From Sphingobium estronivorans (GTDB taxonomy: Bacteria > Pseudomonadota > Alphaproteobacteria > Sphingomonadales > Sphingomonadaceae), in the NCBI RefSeq assembly GCF_008692605.1, contig NZ_LFCT01000033.1:1-52855 (forward strand): a DNA stretch of 52,855 nt, in the 5' to 3' direction. Of this stretch, positions 8,107-16,562 are shown in pieces (the stretch's first letter is position 1; every line of letters begins with the position of its first letter). A program made the position numbers and the translations under genes. The notes under the pieces are model-generated. The model saw only the letters and a list, made by a program, of their open reading frames with translations. It had not been told where the DNA came from and did not search any database.

Positions 8107-8922
8107 TCAGGTCCGCTCTGCCCACAGGGCCGATGGCTCCGTGGTGTCGACATATTCGGCGCCGACATAACCCAGCTTCGCGCGGGCATCCTCCAGCGGC
8201 AGGTCGAAGACATCCTCATAGCGCGCCATGAAGAAGGGGCCGGATTCGCGCCCGACGCGCATGCCGCGCTCCACGGCGTTCTGGCATACCGGCCAGACCT
8301 GCGGATAGTGCAGCATCGTCCGAACAGTGTAGCGCAGGGTGACGAACATAGAGAGGACCGAGAGTTCGCCGGCGAGTTCGGGGCTGAAATGCTTGAAGTG
8401 GGACGTGATCCGCGCCCAGGCCGGCACCAGTTCCCCCATATAGTTGAAATCGCCGCCGGTCATGATGTGTTCCAGATCATGGGTCTGGCCGCTGCGGAAA
8501 CGGAAATAGTCATATTGCGTCTTGGGTTGCGGCTGTTCGTAGATGATGAGGTCGAAATTCTTCGCGATCACGTCGCGGTAGAAGATGTGCCCCAAAGTGC
8601 CTTCATTGAAGTCGCTGAAGTCGTCGGCGCCGTATGACGACTGGAAACCCTGATTGAACCAGTCGTCGAGCGTGGGATTATGCTTGCGCTCTTCAGTAAA
8701 CAGGTCTTCGATATGATCGAGATCCTGTATTTCATTCAATATGCCCACGACTTCATACATTTCGGCCTGAGCCGGGCGGTCGGATCCGTTGCGCTTGAGC
8801 GTGATCGTCGACATCCAGTCACGCATGCGCGGATGGTTCAGATATTTCGATGAACTGATGAGCACGCTGCTTTCGGTGGTCACCGGGGTTACGCCCCGCA
8901 GCAGATAGGGAATGTCGTCCAT
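8107..8922 (-). CDS. Coq4-family protein (ubiquinone biosynthesis-like)
   Basis: 271 residues from ATG 8922, chosen because AGAGGA lies 7 nt before it; a longer in-frame start exists at 9003. The diagnostic Coq4 motif H-D-x-x-H-x11-E is intact in HDLEHIMTGGDFNYMGE near residue 150. In eukaryotes COQ4 is needed for coenzyme Q assembly and acts on ring C1 of the precursor; bacterial homologues are poorly understood. The motif is thought to bind a metal ion. It faces a tandem TetR regulator across about 150 nt, not other ubi genes, which suggests a regulated accessory role, for instance handling a quinone-like or isoprenoid compound. That role is inference. Confidence 0.8.
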   Translation of the reverse strand: MDDIPYLLRGVTPVTTESSVLISSSKYLNHPRMRDWMSTITLKRNGSDRPAQAEMYEVVGILNEIQDLDHIEDLFTEERKHNPTLDDWFNQGFQSSYGADDFSDFNEGTLGHIFYRDVIAKNFDLIIYEQPQPKTQYDYFRFRSGQTHDLEHIMTGGDFNYMGELVPAWARITSHFKHFSPELAGELSVLSMFVTLRYTVRTMLHYPQVWPVCQNAVERGMRVGRESGPFFMARYEDVFDLPLEDARAKLGYVGAEYVDTTEPSALWAERT

Positions 8923-8973
8923 GGTCGTCCTCTTCCGCAATTCAGGCACCGTCCGCTTCTGCGGTTCTGTCCA

Positions 8974-8990
8974 AACGGTATGCGACCGTT
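8974..8990. promoter_or_regulatory. Operator candidate AACGGT-5-ACCGTT
   Basis: A perfect inverted repeat with 6-bp arms and a 5-nt spacer lies in the divergent gap between the Coq4-family gene and the tandem TetR gene, 52 nt before the former and about 84 nt before the latter. TetR regulators typically bind such palindromes in the promoter they share with a divergent target, so this is the best operator candidate here. Confidence 0.45.
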
Positions 8991-9073
8991 CGCCTTTTTG
9001 CAAGCAGGCTTGTCATGCCGGAAAGAACGCTCCAAATGGGAAACATGTCCTTGAAAGCGGGTGGCCCTCTGCC

Positions 9074-10468
9074 ATGTCGGTCTGCATGAAGATCGATGCC
9101 GACGAACGACAAGAGCGATTTCCAGGCGATCGGGAACGATCGCTGACCGAAAAATCGCGGCCAGCAAAAGGGGTGGAGCGGCGATCCAATCCCATCGGGT
9201 CGAACGCCGCTCTCAAGGGTTCGCAACGGCTCGATCATCTTCTTTTTGCGGCGCGCCATGCCTTCATGCAGCATGGTTATCAGCATGTCAGCATCGACGC
9301 CCTCGCACGCGCTTCGGGCGTCAGCAAGGAAACCATCTACCGGCATTTCGATGACAAGCAGGCGCTTTTCCGGGCAGCCATGAAAGGCGTGGCGGACGAA
9401 TTCGCGCATGATTTTGCCGACATCTTCCGGGAGGACGCCGCGACCGAGATCGTCATGGCCCGATGCGCGCGCGCCATCTACGATCGGGCCGCCGATGCGC
9501 AGCATCCTTCGCCCAACTGGCTGGCGGTCGGGACCGCCGCCAGCTTTCCCGAACTGGCCCGTGCCGTCTCATCCGATGCCGTCGACAGTCTGCTTCCCCT
9601 TCAGGCGTTTCTGGAGCGTCTGGCGCGGGAGCGGGGAATGGCGGATCCGGTCCCGCTCGATACCGTCGCGCAATTCGGTGCCCTCGCGGCGGCGGGGCTG
9701 CGGCATTTGATGGGCGCTGCCGCATGGGATGAGGCGGAACGCGAGCGGGCGGCTCGGCGGGTGGCGGGCCTGTTCCTCCATGGCTGTGCCGCGGACGTTC
9801 GCGGCGTGGCGGGGGGGCGCGGTCCTTTCCGGGAATTCACGCTCGATCCGGCGCCTCCGGTCCCTCCGATGGCAAGCCATGTCGCGCATCTCATGGCCGT
9901 GGCGCGCGCCCATTTCCATGAACGGGGCTATAGAGGGGCGAGCCTGGATGAAATCGGCGTCGCAGCCCGGGTCGGGCGGGGCACGCTGTACCGGCATTTC
10001 GGCAGCAAGAAGGGGCTGTTCCAGGCGGTGATGGTACAGGCCGCCGGAGAGATCGTGGCGGAGGTGCCGCTCCGCCTGTCCACCGCCCGGCCGGTGGCCG
10101 ACACTCTGCAATCGGCGGCGGTCGCGATCTCCGCCGCGATGCAGGGAGAGGCGGGCGTCCGCCTCTTTCGCACCGTCAGCGCCGAGGCGAAGGCGATGCC
10201 AGATGTCGCGCATGCGATCTATGACATGACGCGGAACAGGCTGGTCGGACCCCTGGTGGATTATCTGCGCTGCTGTGCGGCGGACGGCTTGCTGACGCTG
10301 GACGAGCCGGAATGGGCGGCCGATCAGTTCATGATATTGGCGACCGGCGGCAACCGATATCTTCTGCTCGACACGGTCCCGACCGAAGCGGAGCGCGCGG
10401 ACCATGCCAACCTGGCCGTGTCGATCTTCCTGCATGGCTATCTGGGGGCGGAGCGGCCCGAACGATGA
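9074..10468 (+). CDS. Tandem TetR-family regulator (two HTH/ligand modules in one chain)
   Basis: 464 residues from ATG 9074 (ATG 9086 is equally possible; neither has a strong ribosome-binding site). About twice the size of a normal TetR. The first TetR HTH is at about 55-100 (ALARASGVSKETIYRHFDDKQALF) and the second at about 270-315 (EIGVAARVGRGTLYRHFGSKKGLF); each is followed by about 150-170 helical residues like a ligand/dimerisation domain. There is no stop or frameshift between the halves. A single chain could fold as a pseudo-dimer reading one palindrome or as an assembly reading two. It is divergent from the Coq4-family gene, its likely target. Confidence 0.85.
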   Translation: MSVCMKIDADERQERFPGDRERSLTEKSRPAKGVERRSNPIGSNAALKGSQRLDHLLFAARHAFMQHGYQHVSIDALARASGVSKETIYRHFDDKQALFRAAMKGVADEFAHDFADIFREDAATEIVMARCARAIYDRAADAQHPSPNWLAVGTAASFPELARAVSSDAVDSLLPLQAFLERLARERGMADPVPLDTVAQFGALAAAGLRHLMGAAAWDEAERERAARRVAGLFLHGCAADVRGVAGGRGPFREFTLDPAPPVPPMASHVAHLMAVARAHFHERGYRGASLDEIGVAARVGRGTLYRHFGSKKGLFQAVMVQAAGEIVAEVPLRLSTARPVADTLQSAAVAISAAMQGEAGVRLFRTVSAEAKAMPDVAHAIYDMTRNRLVGPLVDYLRCCAADGLLTLDEPEWAADQFMILATGGNRYLLLDTVPTEAERADHANLAVSIFLHGYLGAERPER

Positions 10469-10485
10469 CGATGCCGACGACGGAT

Positions 10486-11241
10486 TTAACCGCAGGCGGG
10501 TTCCGACAGGGCGATCTCCATGTCGGCCTGCGCCAGCCGCAGCAGTTCCACCATGCTGGCGCGCGCGGCGGCAGTGTCGCGGGCGGCGATGGCGTGACAG
10601 ACCGCCTGGTGATCGGGGAGCGGATCGCGCGGCAGCAATTTGCGGCGATGCTTGAACATGGTGGTCCAGCCCACCGCCGCGCCGACGGAACTGGCCAGTG
10701 CGGCCAGCGCGTCATTCTGCGTCGCAGCCAATAGGGCATGGTGGAAACGCTGGTCTGCCGCCCGGCCGTCCGGGGTGGACAGGCCGTGGCTTTCCATATC
10801 GGCCAGCGCCTGCGTCATGACGGCCAGTTGTTCGTCCGTGCGCCGCCGCGCGGCAAACTCCGCCGCCGCCGGTTCGATCACGCTGCGCAGTTCGAACAGG
10901 TCGCGGATGAAGTCGCGATCCGGCTCGCCCGCGAACATCCAGCCCAGCATTTCCGCGTCCAGCACATTCCAGCGGCTGCGCGGCAGCACGCGGGTTCCCG
11001 CCTTGGGCCGGCTGTCCAGCATGCCCTTGGCGATGAGGATGCGCACCGCCTCGCGATAGGCGGTGCGGGAGACGCGGAGCCGTTCCGACGCCTCGATCTC
11101 GCCTTCGAACAGGTCGCCCGGCTTGTGGATGCCCGTGAGGATCGCGGTGCCCAGTTGCCGGGCAATGGCCTGATGAATGCGGAGCGCGCCTTCCTGCGCC
11201 GCCGGTTTGCGTTCGGTCCCTTCCCTGCGCGCGCTCCCCAA
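10486..11241 (-). CDS. GntR-family regulator, FadR/FCD subfamily
   Basis: 251 residues. The start is a TTG at 11241, supported by AGGAG 7 nt upstream; there is no nearby ATG. Winged helix at about 20-95 (EASERLRVSRTAYREAVRILIAKGMLDSRPKAGTRV, abridged to the recognition region) and an all-helical FCD effector domain at about 105-240 with the metal-ligand-type residues expected of FCD (D..RFHHALLAA near 165, HQAVCHAIAARD near 215). Such proteins repress catabolic genes for organic acids or sugar acids. It is convergent with the tandem TetR gene, 17 nt from its end, so its target may lie elsewhere. Confidence 0.85.
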   Translation of the reverse strand: MGSARREGTERKPAAQEGALRIHQAIARQLGTAILTGIHKPGDLFEGEIEASERLRVSRTAYREAVRILIAKGMLDSRPKAGTRVLPRSRWNVLDAEMLGWMFAGEPDRDFIRDLFELRSVIEPAAAEFAARRRTDEQLAVMTQALADMESHGLSTPDGRAADQRFHHALLAATQNDALAALASSVGAAVGWTTMFKHRRKLLPRDPLPDHQAVCHAIAARDTAAARASMVELLRLAQADMEIALSEPACG

Positions 11242-11351
11242 ATCCCGGCTCCTCGTTCAGTCTTCGAACCGCGTCCTAGGGGAATGCCGTTCGCAAGGAA
11301 AGGCGCCCGCCACCGGTGGGCGGCGTCATCGGCTTCTGCCGGGCGCCAACA

Positions 11352-13403
11352 TCATCCAGCCTGCCGCTTATGGGCGCGATCCAGCATTTCGCGCACCTTG
11401 GCGGCGAGGTCGGCATAGGTGAACGGCTTGGTCAACAGTTCAACCCCCGGCTCGAGCCGCCCATGGTGGATGATCGCGTTGCGCGCATAGCCCGTCGCGA
11501 ACAGCACCGTCAGCTCTGGATGCCGGTCCTGCGCCTCGCGCGCAATGTCGGCGCCGGTCATGCCGCCGGGCAGGATGACGTCGGTGAACAGCAGGTCGAC
11601 GGGCGGCGAGGCGCGGTCCAGCGCCTCCAGCGCGGCGGCGCCATCGCCTGCCTCGATCACGTCATAGCCAAGCTCCAGCAGGACATCGACGGTGTAGGCG
11701 CGCACCTTTTCATCGTCCTCGCACACAAGGACCCGTTCCGTGCCCCGGCATTCGGGCGGGCAGCGAGTGGCCCCGCCGGTGTCGTTGTCCGGCAAGGGGC
11801 CGTAGAAGCGCGGCAGATAGATTTTCACCGTGGTCCCGTGCCCGGTCTCCGAATAGACGCGGATATGGCCGCCCGACTGCTTGATGAAGCCATAGACCAT
11901 CGACAGGCCCAGGCCCGTGCCGCGCCCCACCTCCTTGGTGGTGAAGAAGGGCTCGATGGCATGGCTCAGCACATTCTCGTCCATGCCTTCCCCGGTATCG
12001 GACATGCAGATCAGCACATATTGGCCGGGCGTCACCTCCGCATCCTGCGCGGCATAGGCGGCGTCGATATGGGTGTTGGCGATTTCTATGGTCAGCTTGC
12101 CGCCCTGCGGCATGGCGTCGCGCGCGTTGACGGCCAGGTTCAGCAGCGCATTTTCCATCTGGTTGACGTCGATCTCGACCGGCCAGATGCGGGCGCTCTG
12201 GATTGTCTCGACCTCAATGGCCTCGCCCAGGGTCCGGCTCAGCAGGTCGGACATGCCGCTGACCAGCCGGTTGGGATCGACCCGCTCGGGCGCGAGCGGC
12301 TGGCGACGGGAAAAAGCGAGCAGCCGCTGGGTCAGCAGCGCCGCGCGCTCGGCCCCCGCCATGGCGTTGTCCGTCGCCCGGCGCAGCCGCGCCTGATCCT
12401 CGCCCAGGCCGCGCCGCACCAGTTCCAGATTGCCGCTGACGATCTGCAACAGATTGTTGAAGTCATGCGCCACGCCGCCGGTCAACTGGCCCAATGTCTC
12501 CATCTTCTGCGACTGCCGCAACGCTGCCTCCGCCTCCGCCAGGGCGCGGGCATGGGCGCGTTGCTCGGTCACGTCGCGGGCGACGCAGTAAAGAAGGTCG
12601 TTTTCCGGTACCGCCGTCCAGCTGAAAGTCCGATAGCTGCCGTCCTTCGCCCGAAAGCGGTTCTCGAACCGCAGCGTCGGAACCGCTTCGTCCATCGTCG
12701 CGATTGCGTCCCGCGTCGGAGCCGGATCGTCGGGATGTTCCATCCATTCGGAGGTGCGGCCGATCAGTTCCTGCTCGCTCCAGCCCAATATGTCGGTCCA
12801 GGCGGGGCTGGCGGCCAGCCATACGCCATCGCGGTCCGCAACCAGGAACGGATCGCGCGCCAGCGTCCACAGCCGCGCCCGGTCCGCCCGCATCTCCTGC
12901 TCGGCCAGGACGCGCCGGGTCGTCTCGCTGACGATACACAGCGCGCCGCCGATCGATCCGTCCGCCTCGAACACCGGGGAATAGCTGATGTCGAACCAGA
13001 CATGCTCGCCCCGTCTGCTCCCCTCCGGCCCGCTGTTCCGCTCGATATAGAAGGGGCGGTCCCTGGCATGGATCGTTTCCCCCCGCTCCACCACCGATCG
13101 GAGCAGCGGTTCCAGATCGTCCCACAGTTCCGCCCATCCTTCCCGCGCCGGGCGGCCCAGGGCATCGGGATGCTTGTCGCCGATGGTCGGCGCATAGGCT
13201 TCGTTATAGAGCGCGCACAAATCCGGCCCCCAGAACAGGACGATCTCCGCCTGGGACGACAGCATGAGCCGGACGGTCGACACGAGGGCGGGGGACCAGC
13301 CCGCCACCGGACCCAGCGGCGACGCGGCGCCGATGCGCGCGGTCAGGACGCCCAGCGGCCCGTGCCCGGCGATCATGTCGACGGTGGGCGCGACACGGCT
13401 CAT
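11352..13403 (-). CDS. PAS-containing hybrid histidine kinase with receiver domain
   Basis: 683 residues, no membrane segment, so probably cytosolic. A GAF/PAS-like N-terminal part (about 1-180) precedes a clear PAS/PAC domain (about 185-300). The dimerisation H-box GGVAHDFNNLLQ has its histidine near 313; the ATPase domain (about 360-530) shows NARDAMPQGG, DTGEGM and GTGLGLSMVYG. A receiver domain (about 565-675) has the acidic pocket CEDDEKV and the phospho-acceptor in LLFTDVILPGG near residue 607. The family passes phosphate from His to Asp; the output partner is not nearby. It is divergent from ctaA with a 145-nt gap. Confidence 0.9.
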   Translation of the reverse strand: MSRVAPTVDMIAGHGPLGVLTARIGAASPLGPVAGWSPALVSTVRLMLSSQAEIVLFWGPDLCALYNEAYAPTIGDKHPDALGRPAREGWAELWDDLEPLLRSVVERGETIHARDRPFYIERNSGPEGSRRGEHVWFDISYSPVFEADGSIGGALCIVSETTRRVLAEQEMRADRARLWTLARDPFLVADRDGVWLAASPAWTDILGWSEQELIGRTSEWMEHPDDPAPTRDAIATMDEAVPTLRFENRFRAKDGSYRTFSWTAVPENDLLYCVARDVTEQRAHARALAEAEAALRQSQKMETLGQLTGGVAHDFNNLLQIVSGNLELVRRGLGEDQARLRRATDNAMAGAERAALLTQRLLAFSRRQPLAPERVDPNRLVSGMSDLLSRTLGEAIEVETIQSARIWPVEIDVNQMENALLNLAVNARDAMPQGGKLTIEIANTHIDAAYAAQDAEVTPGQYVLICMSDTGEGMDENVLSHAIEPFFTTKEVGRGTGLGLSMVYGFIKQSGGHIRVYSETGHGTTVKIYLPRFYGPLPDNDTGGATRCPPECRGTERVLVCEDDEKVRAYTVDVLLELGYDVIEAGDGAAALEALDRASPPVDLLFTDVILPGGMTGADIAREAQDRHPELTVLFATGYARNAIIHHGRLEPGVELLTKPFTYADLAAKVREMLDRAHKRQAG

Positions 13404-13548
13404 CCCTTATCCTCGGTTAATGTCATCATGAAGCAAGATACGCCTGTCCAACCATTTGTATCCTTTGGCGTGCTCGCCACCATGACCTTTTGTCCATGTT
13501 GGGCCTCGCCCTTGCAACCGGGCGGACAAGGGGGCATGGATCGGCCCT

Positions 13549-14595
13549 ATGACTGCGCTGACCCTTGGCCGTCCGGCCATCGCCGTTCCACGTCCCGCCT
13601 CTATCGCGCGCTGGCTGCTGGCCGTCGCCGCGCTGGTCTTCTGCATGGTGGTCGTCGGCGGCATCACACGCCTGACCGAATCCGGCCTATCGATCACCCA
13701 ATGGAAACCGATCACCGGCGCCATTCCGCCGCTCACCCATGACCAGTGGATGGACGCGTTCCACGATTATCAGCAGATTCCCGAATATCAGCAGTTGCGG
13801 CAGGGCATGACGCTCGGCGATTTCCAGTTCATCTTCTTCTGGGAATGGGTGCACCGGCTGCTCGGGCGGCTGATCGGCGTGGCCTTCGCGCTGCCGCTGC
13901 TGTGGTTCGCGTGGAAACGGGCGATCCCGCAGGGCTATGGCCTGCGTCTGGTGGCGCTGCTGGCGCTGGGCGGATTGCAGGGCGGGATCGGCTGGTGGAT
14001 GGTGAAGTCGGGCCTGTCGGTGCGCACCGATGTCAGCCATTACCGGCTGGCCGTGCATCTGCTGACGGCGCTGTTCATCATGGGCGGTCTCATCTGGACC
14101 GCGCTCGACCTGCTGACCCGGTCGAGGACGCCCTTCGCCAAGCCGGCGATGCTGCACCCCTTTGCCATTGCGGCTCTTGCCGCATTGCTGGTGCAGCTTA
14201 TGTTCGGGGCCTTCACCGCGGGGCTGGATGCAGGCTATGTCTCCAGCACCTGGCCGTTGATGAACGACCATTTCGTGCCGCAGGGGATTCAGTGGCTCGG
14301 CTCGCTCTGGGCAACGGTGTCGAGCGACCCCTATCTGGTGCATTTCATCCATCGCTGGTGGGCCTGGGTGGCCGCCGCCATGCTGATCCTGCTCGCGCGC
14401 ATGGCCCGGCAGGCCGGGGAACGCGGCCCGTCCATCGCGCTCAATGCCGCCGTCGGCACGCAGATCGCGCTGGGCATCGCCACGGTGGTCAGCGGCATCG
14501 CGCTGCCGCTTGCCGTGCTGCACCAGGCGGTCGGCGCGCTGGTGGTCGCATCCGCGACATGGGCCGCGCACAGCCTGGGCGAGCGGCGGGGATGA
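13549..14595 (+). CDS. ctaA: Heme A synthase (COX15/CtaA)
   Basis: 348 residues with about eight membrane segments. Conserved histidines appear in WEWVHRLLGR, VSHYRLAVHLLTA, VHFIHRWWAW and VLHQAVGAL, the ligand pattern of the COX15 family, along with the family segment GGITRLTESGLSITQWKPI near the first helix. It oxidises the methyl group of heme O to make heme A for aa3-type cytochrome oxidase. The 41-residue oxidase subunit IV encoded at 38.8 kb fits an aa3 oxidase in this organism. Its stop overlaps the cutA start (ATGA). Confidence 0.95.
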   Translation: MTALTLGRPAIAVPRPASIARWLLAVAALVFCMVVVGGITRLTESGLSITQWKPITGAIPPLTHDQWMDAFHDYQQIPEYQQLRQGMTLGDFQFIFFWEWVHRLLGRLIGVAFALPLLWFAWKRAIPQGYGLRLVALLALGGLQGGIGWWMVKSGLSVRTDVSHYRLAVHLLTALFIMGGLIWTALDLLTRSRTPFAKPAMLHPFAIAALAALLVQLMFGAFTAGLDAGYVSSTWPLMNDHFVPQGIQWLGSLWATVSSDPYLVHFIHRWWAWVAAAMLILLARMARQAGERGPSIALNAAVGTQIALGIATVVSGIALPLAVLHQAVGALVVASATWAAHSLGERRG

Positions 14596-14912
14596 GTGCC
14601 GTCGCGCTGGTCTACACGCTGTTCGGCTCTCGCGAGGCCGCGCTGGGGATGGCGCGCCAGTTGATCGAGGAACGGCTGATCGGCTGCGCCAATCTGCTGG
14701 GGGAGGCGACATCCCTTTACGAATGGAACGGCGTGCTGGAGGAGACGGCGGAAGTGCCCGTGCTCTTCAAGACCACGCCGTCGCGCCGCGACGCGCTGAT
14801 GGAGCGGATCGCGCAGCTGCATGATTATGAGGTTCCCGCGATCCTCGCTCTGCCGGTGGAGGCCGCCGATAATGCCTTCGCGAAGTGGGTGGGCGATCAG
14901 CTCGCCAAGTGA
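14592..14912 (+). CDS. cutA: CutA family divalent-cation tolerance protein
   Basis: 106 residues starting at ATG 14592, inside the ctaA stop region (ATGA overlap), so it is translationally coupled to ctaA. It shows the CutA pattern ALVYTLFGSREAALGMARQL, the GCANLL segment, and YEWNG...EVPVLFKTT, followed by HDYEVPAILALPV. The family forms trimers and has been tied to copper tolerance, though its molecular role is unsettled. Length is typical. Confidence 0.93.
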   Translation: MSAVALVYTLFGSREAALGMARQLIEERLIGCANLLGEATSLYEWNGVLEETAEVPVLFKTTPSRRDALMERIAQLHDYEVPAILALPVEAADNAFAKWVGDQLAK

Positions 14913-14951
14913 CAGGTATTATTTTACCCGTCAGCAAAGCCGCCGAATCTC

Positions 14952-14980
14952 TTGACTTGGGGCACGTCACCCGTCATTAG
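14952..14980 (+). promoter_or_regulatory. Sigma70-type promoter candidate for rplM-rpsI
   Basis: TTGACT (14952-14957) and CATTAG (14975-14980) are 17 nt apart, a good match to housekeeping -35/-10 spacing, about 64 nt before the rplM start. This is the only region available to drive the ribosomal operon if it is not read through from cutA. Confidence 0.5.
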
Positions 14981-15043
14981 CGCGCATCTTCCGAAAGCCG
15001 GTGACGGCAATCGGTGTATGTTTTTCAACTGGAGATTGGCACC

Positions 15044-15523
15044 ATGAAGGCGCTGATGAAGACCACGAAGCCGGCGACCCCGGCCACGGTCGAAAAGAAG
15101 TGGATCCTGATCGACGCGGAAGGCCTCGTCGTCGGCCGCCTCGCCTCGACCGTCGCGAACATCCTGCGCGGCAAGCACAAGCCGAGCTTCACCCCCCACG
15201 TCGATTGCGGTGACAATGTCATCATCATCAACGCGGAAAAGGTGAAGTTCACCGGCCGCAAGCTGACCGACAAGGTGTATTACAAGCACACCGGCTATGC
15301 CGGCGGCATCAAGGAAACCACCCCCCAGAAGGTTCTGGAAGGCCGTTTCCCCGAGCGCGTCCTGGAAAAGGCCGTTGAGCGCATGATCCCCCGTGGCCCG
15401 CTGGGCCGCCAGCAGATGCGCAACCTGCGCATCTTCGCCGGCGCCGAGCATCCCCACGAAGCGCAGAACCCCGAAGTGCTCGATTTCGCGTCGCGCAACC
15501 GCAAGAACAAGGTGGGTGCATAA
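15044..15523 (+). CDS. rplM: Large-subunit ribosomal protein L13 (uL13)
   Basis: 159 residues from ATG 15044, with GGAG at 15031-15034; ATG 15056 is an alternative. The family core is clear: [34 protein letters not shown] and the [15 protein letters not shown] segment. It is an early assembly protein of the 50S subunit. It overlaps the rpsI start (TAATG), the usual rplM-rpsI pairing. Confidence 0.97.
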   Translation: MKALMKTTKPATPATVEKKWILIDAEGLVVGRLASTVANILRGKHKPSFTPHVDCGDNVIIINAEKVKFTGRKLTDKVYYKHTGYAGGIKETTPQKVLEGRFPERVLEKAVERMIPRGPLGRQQMRNLRIFAGAEHPHEAQNPEVLDFASRNRKNKVGA

Positions 15524-16062
15524 TGTCCGATAACCGCCAGTCCCTGTCCGACCTCGCGTCGCTGACCGCCAACGCTCCGGCTGCCGCGCCCGCCGCTGCC
15601 GAGACTGTCGCCGCCGATGCGCCCATCGCTCCGGTTCAGCCCTCTGCTCCGCTGCGCGATCAGGAAATCGACAGCCTCGGCCGCGCTTATGCGACCGGCC
15701 GTCGTAAGGACGCCGTCGCTCGCGTCTGGGTGAAGCCCGGCACCGGCAAGATCACGGTCAACGGCCGCGATCAGGAAATCTACTTCGCCCGCCCGACCCT
15801 GCGTCTGGTCATCAACCAGCCCTTCGGCGTCACTGAGCGCGAAGGTCAGTATGACGTGATCGCCACCGTCAAGGGCGGCGGTCTGTCGGGTCAGGCCGGT
15901 GCGGTGAAGCATGGCATCGCCCAGGCTCTGTCGAAGTACGAACCGGCGCTGCGCAGCGCGGTCAAGGCCGAAGGCTTCCTGACCCGCGACAGCCGCACCG
16001 TCGAGCGTAAGAAGTACGGCAAGGCCAAGGCCCGCCGCAGCTTCCAGTTCTCGAAGCGCTGA
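15523..16062 (+). CDS. rpsI: Small-subunit ribosomal protein S9 (uS9) with N-terminal extension
   Basis: 179 residues. The S9 core begins at about residue 53 ([16 protein letters not shown]) and ends with the invariant basic tail RRSFQFSKR that reaches the decoding centre. About 50 Ala/Pro-rich residues precede the core, an extension absent from E. coli S9 (130 residues). The start ATG 15523 overlaps the rplM stop, which supports the extension being translated. A strong terminator follows. Confidence 0.96.
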   Translation: MSDNRQSLSDLASLTANAPAAAPAAAETVAADAPIAPVQPSAPLRDQEIDSLGRAYATGRRKDAVARVWVKPGTGKITVNGRDQEIYFARPTLRLVINQPFGVTEREGQYDVIATVKGGGLSGQAGAVKHGIAQALSKYEPALRSAVKAEGFLTRDSRTVERKKYGKAKARRSFQFSKR

Positions 16063-16087
16063 TCGGTTCGATCGGAACGAATATGGG

Positions 16088-16118
16088 AAGGGGCCGGTTT
16101 TCCGGCCCCTTTTCTTTT
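16088..16118 (+). terminator. Rho-independent terminator after rpsI
   Basis: AAGGGGCCGG / CCGGCCCCTT form a 10-bp stem with a 4-nt T loop (16088-16111), followed by TTCTTTT. It ends the rplM-rpsI transcript. Confidence 0.88.
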
Positions 16119-16250
16119 GTCCTGCAGGAAAGGAAGCGGTCATGACATCCGCCTTCCCGTCTCTCATCACCGTTTCGTCTGCGCACCAAAAGCAACTTTT
16201 CCTTCCGCCCGCTGGTTAAACCCGCAACAGCAAGCGAAAGGAGAAGCTCC

Positions 16251-16433
16251 ATGGGTGAACTGACCGACAAGGCAAAGGCCGCAGGAAACAAGGCGGCGGG
16301 CGCTGTGAAGGAAGCCGTCGGCAAGAACCGGCGTGACCCCGATCTGGTGGCGGAAGGCCAGGCGCAAAAGGCCAAGGGCACCATTCAGGACGTCAAGGGA
16401 TCGGTGAAGGGCGCCTTGGGCGACAAGATCTGA
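16251..16433 (+). CDS. CsbD-like stress protein
   Basis: 60 residues, hydrophilic, Lys/Ala/Gly-rich: MGELTDKAKAAGNKAAGAVK at the start and AEGQAQKAKGTIQDVKGSVK near the end match the CsbD fold. CsbD proteins are general-stress induced (first described under sigmaB in Bacillus) and have no known enzymatic role. AAAGGAGAAG precedes ATG 16251 at good distance. It is a single-gene unit with its own terminator. Confidence 0.9.
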   Translation: MGELTDKAKAAGNKAAGAVKEAVGKNRRDPDLVAEGQAQKAKGTIQDVKGSVKGALGDKI

Positions 16434-16455
16434 TCCAGCGCTGCATTTGTCACGG

Positions 16456-16482
16456 AAGGCCTCGCCAATTGGCGGGGCCTTT
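16456..16482 (+). terminator. Terminator after the CsbD-like gene
   Basis: AAGGCCTCGCC and GGCGGGGCCTT pair over 11 positions (one mismatch/wobble) around a 5-nt AATT-type loop, about 22 nt after the stop; the T tract is short. Confidence 0.75.
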
Positions 16483-16562
16483 GCTGTATCACTGCCCTCA
16501 TACGCCTCTTGCTGCTGTCGCCCTTTCATGCTCCTGTTCGGCGCAGCAAGGGAGGATTTTTC

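Noticed and set aside
7899..8231. A 110-codon plus-strand frame in the gap before the Coq4-family gene
   Set aside because: It crosses the 15-bp hairpin and runs antisense into the Coq4 gene; no ribosome-binding site or motif.
11316..13742. An 808-codon plus-strand open frame
   Set aside because: It is antisense to the hybrid histidine kinase, whose H-box, ATPase and receiver motifs are clear.
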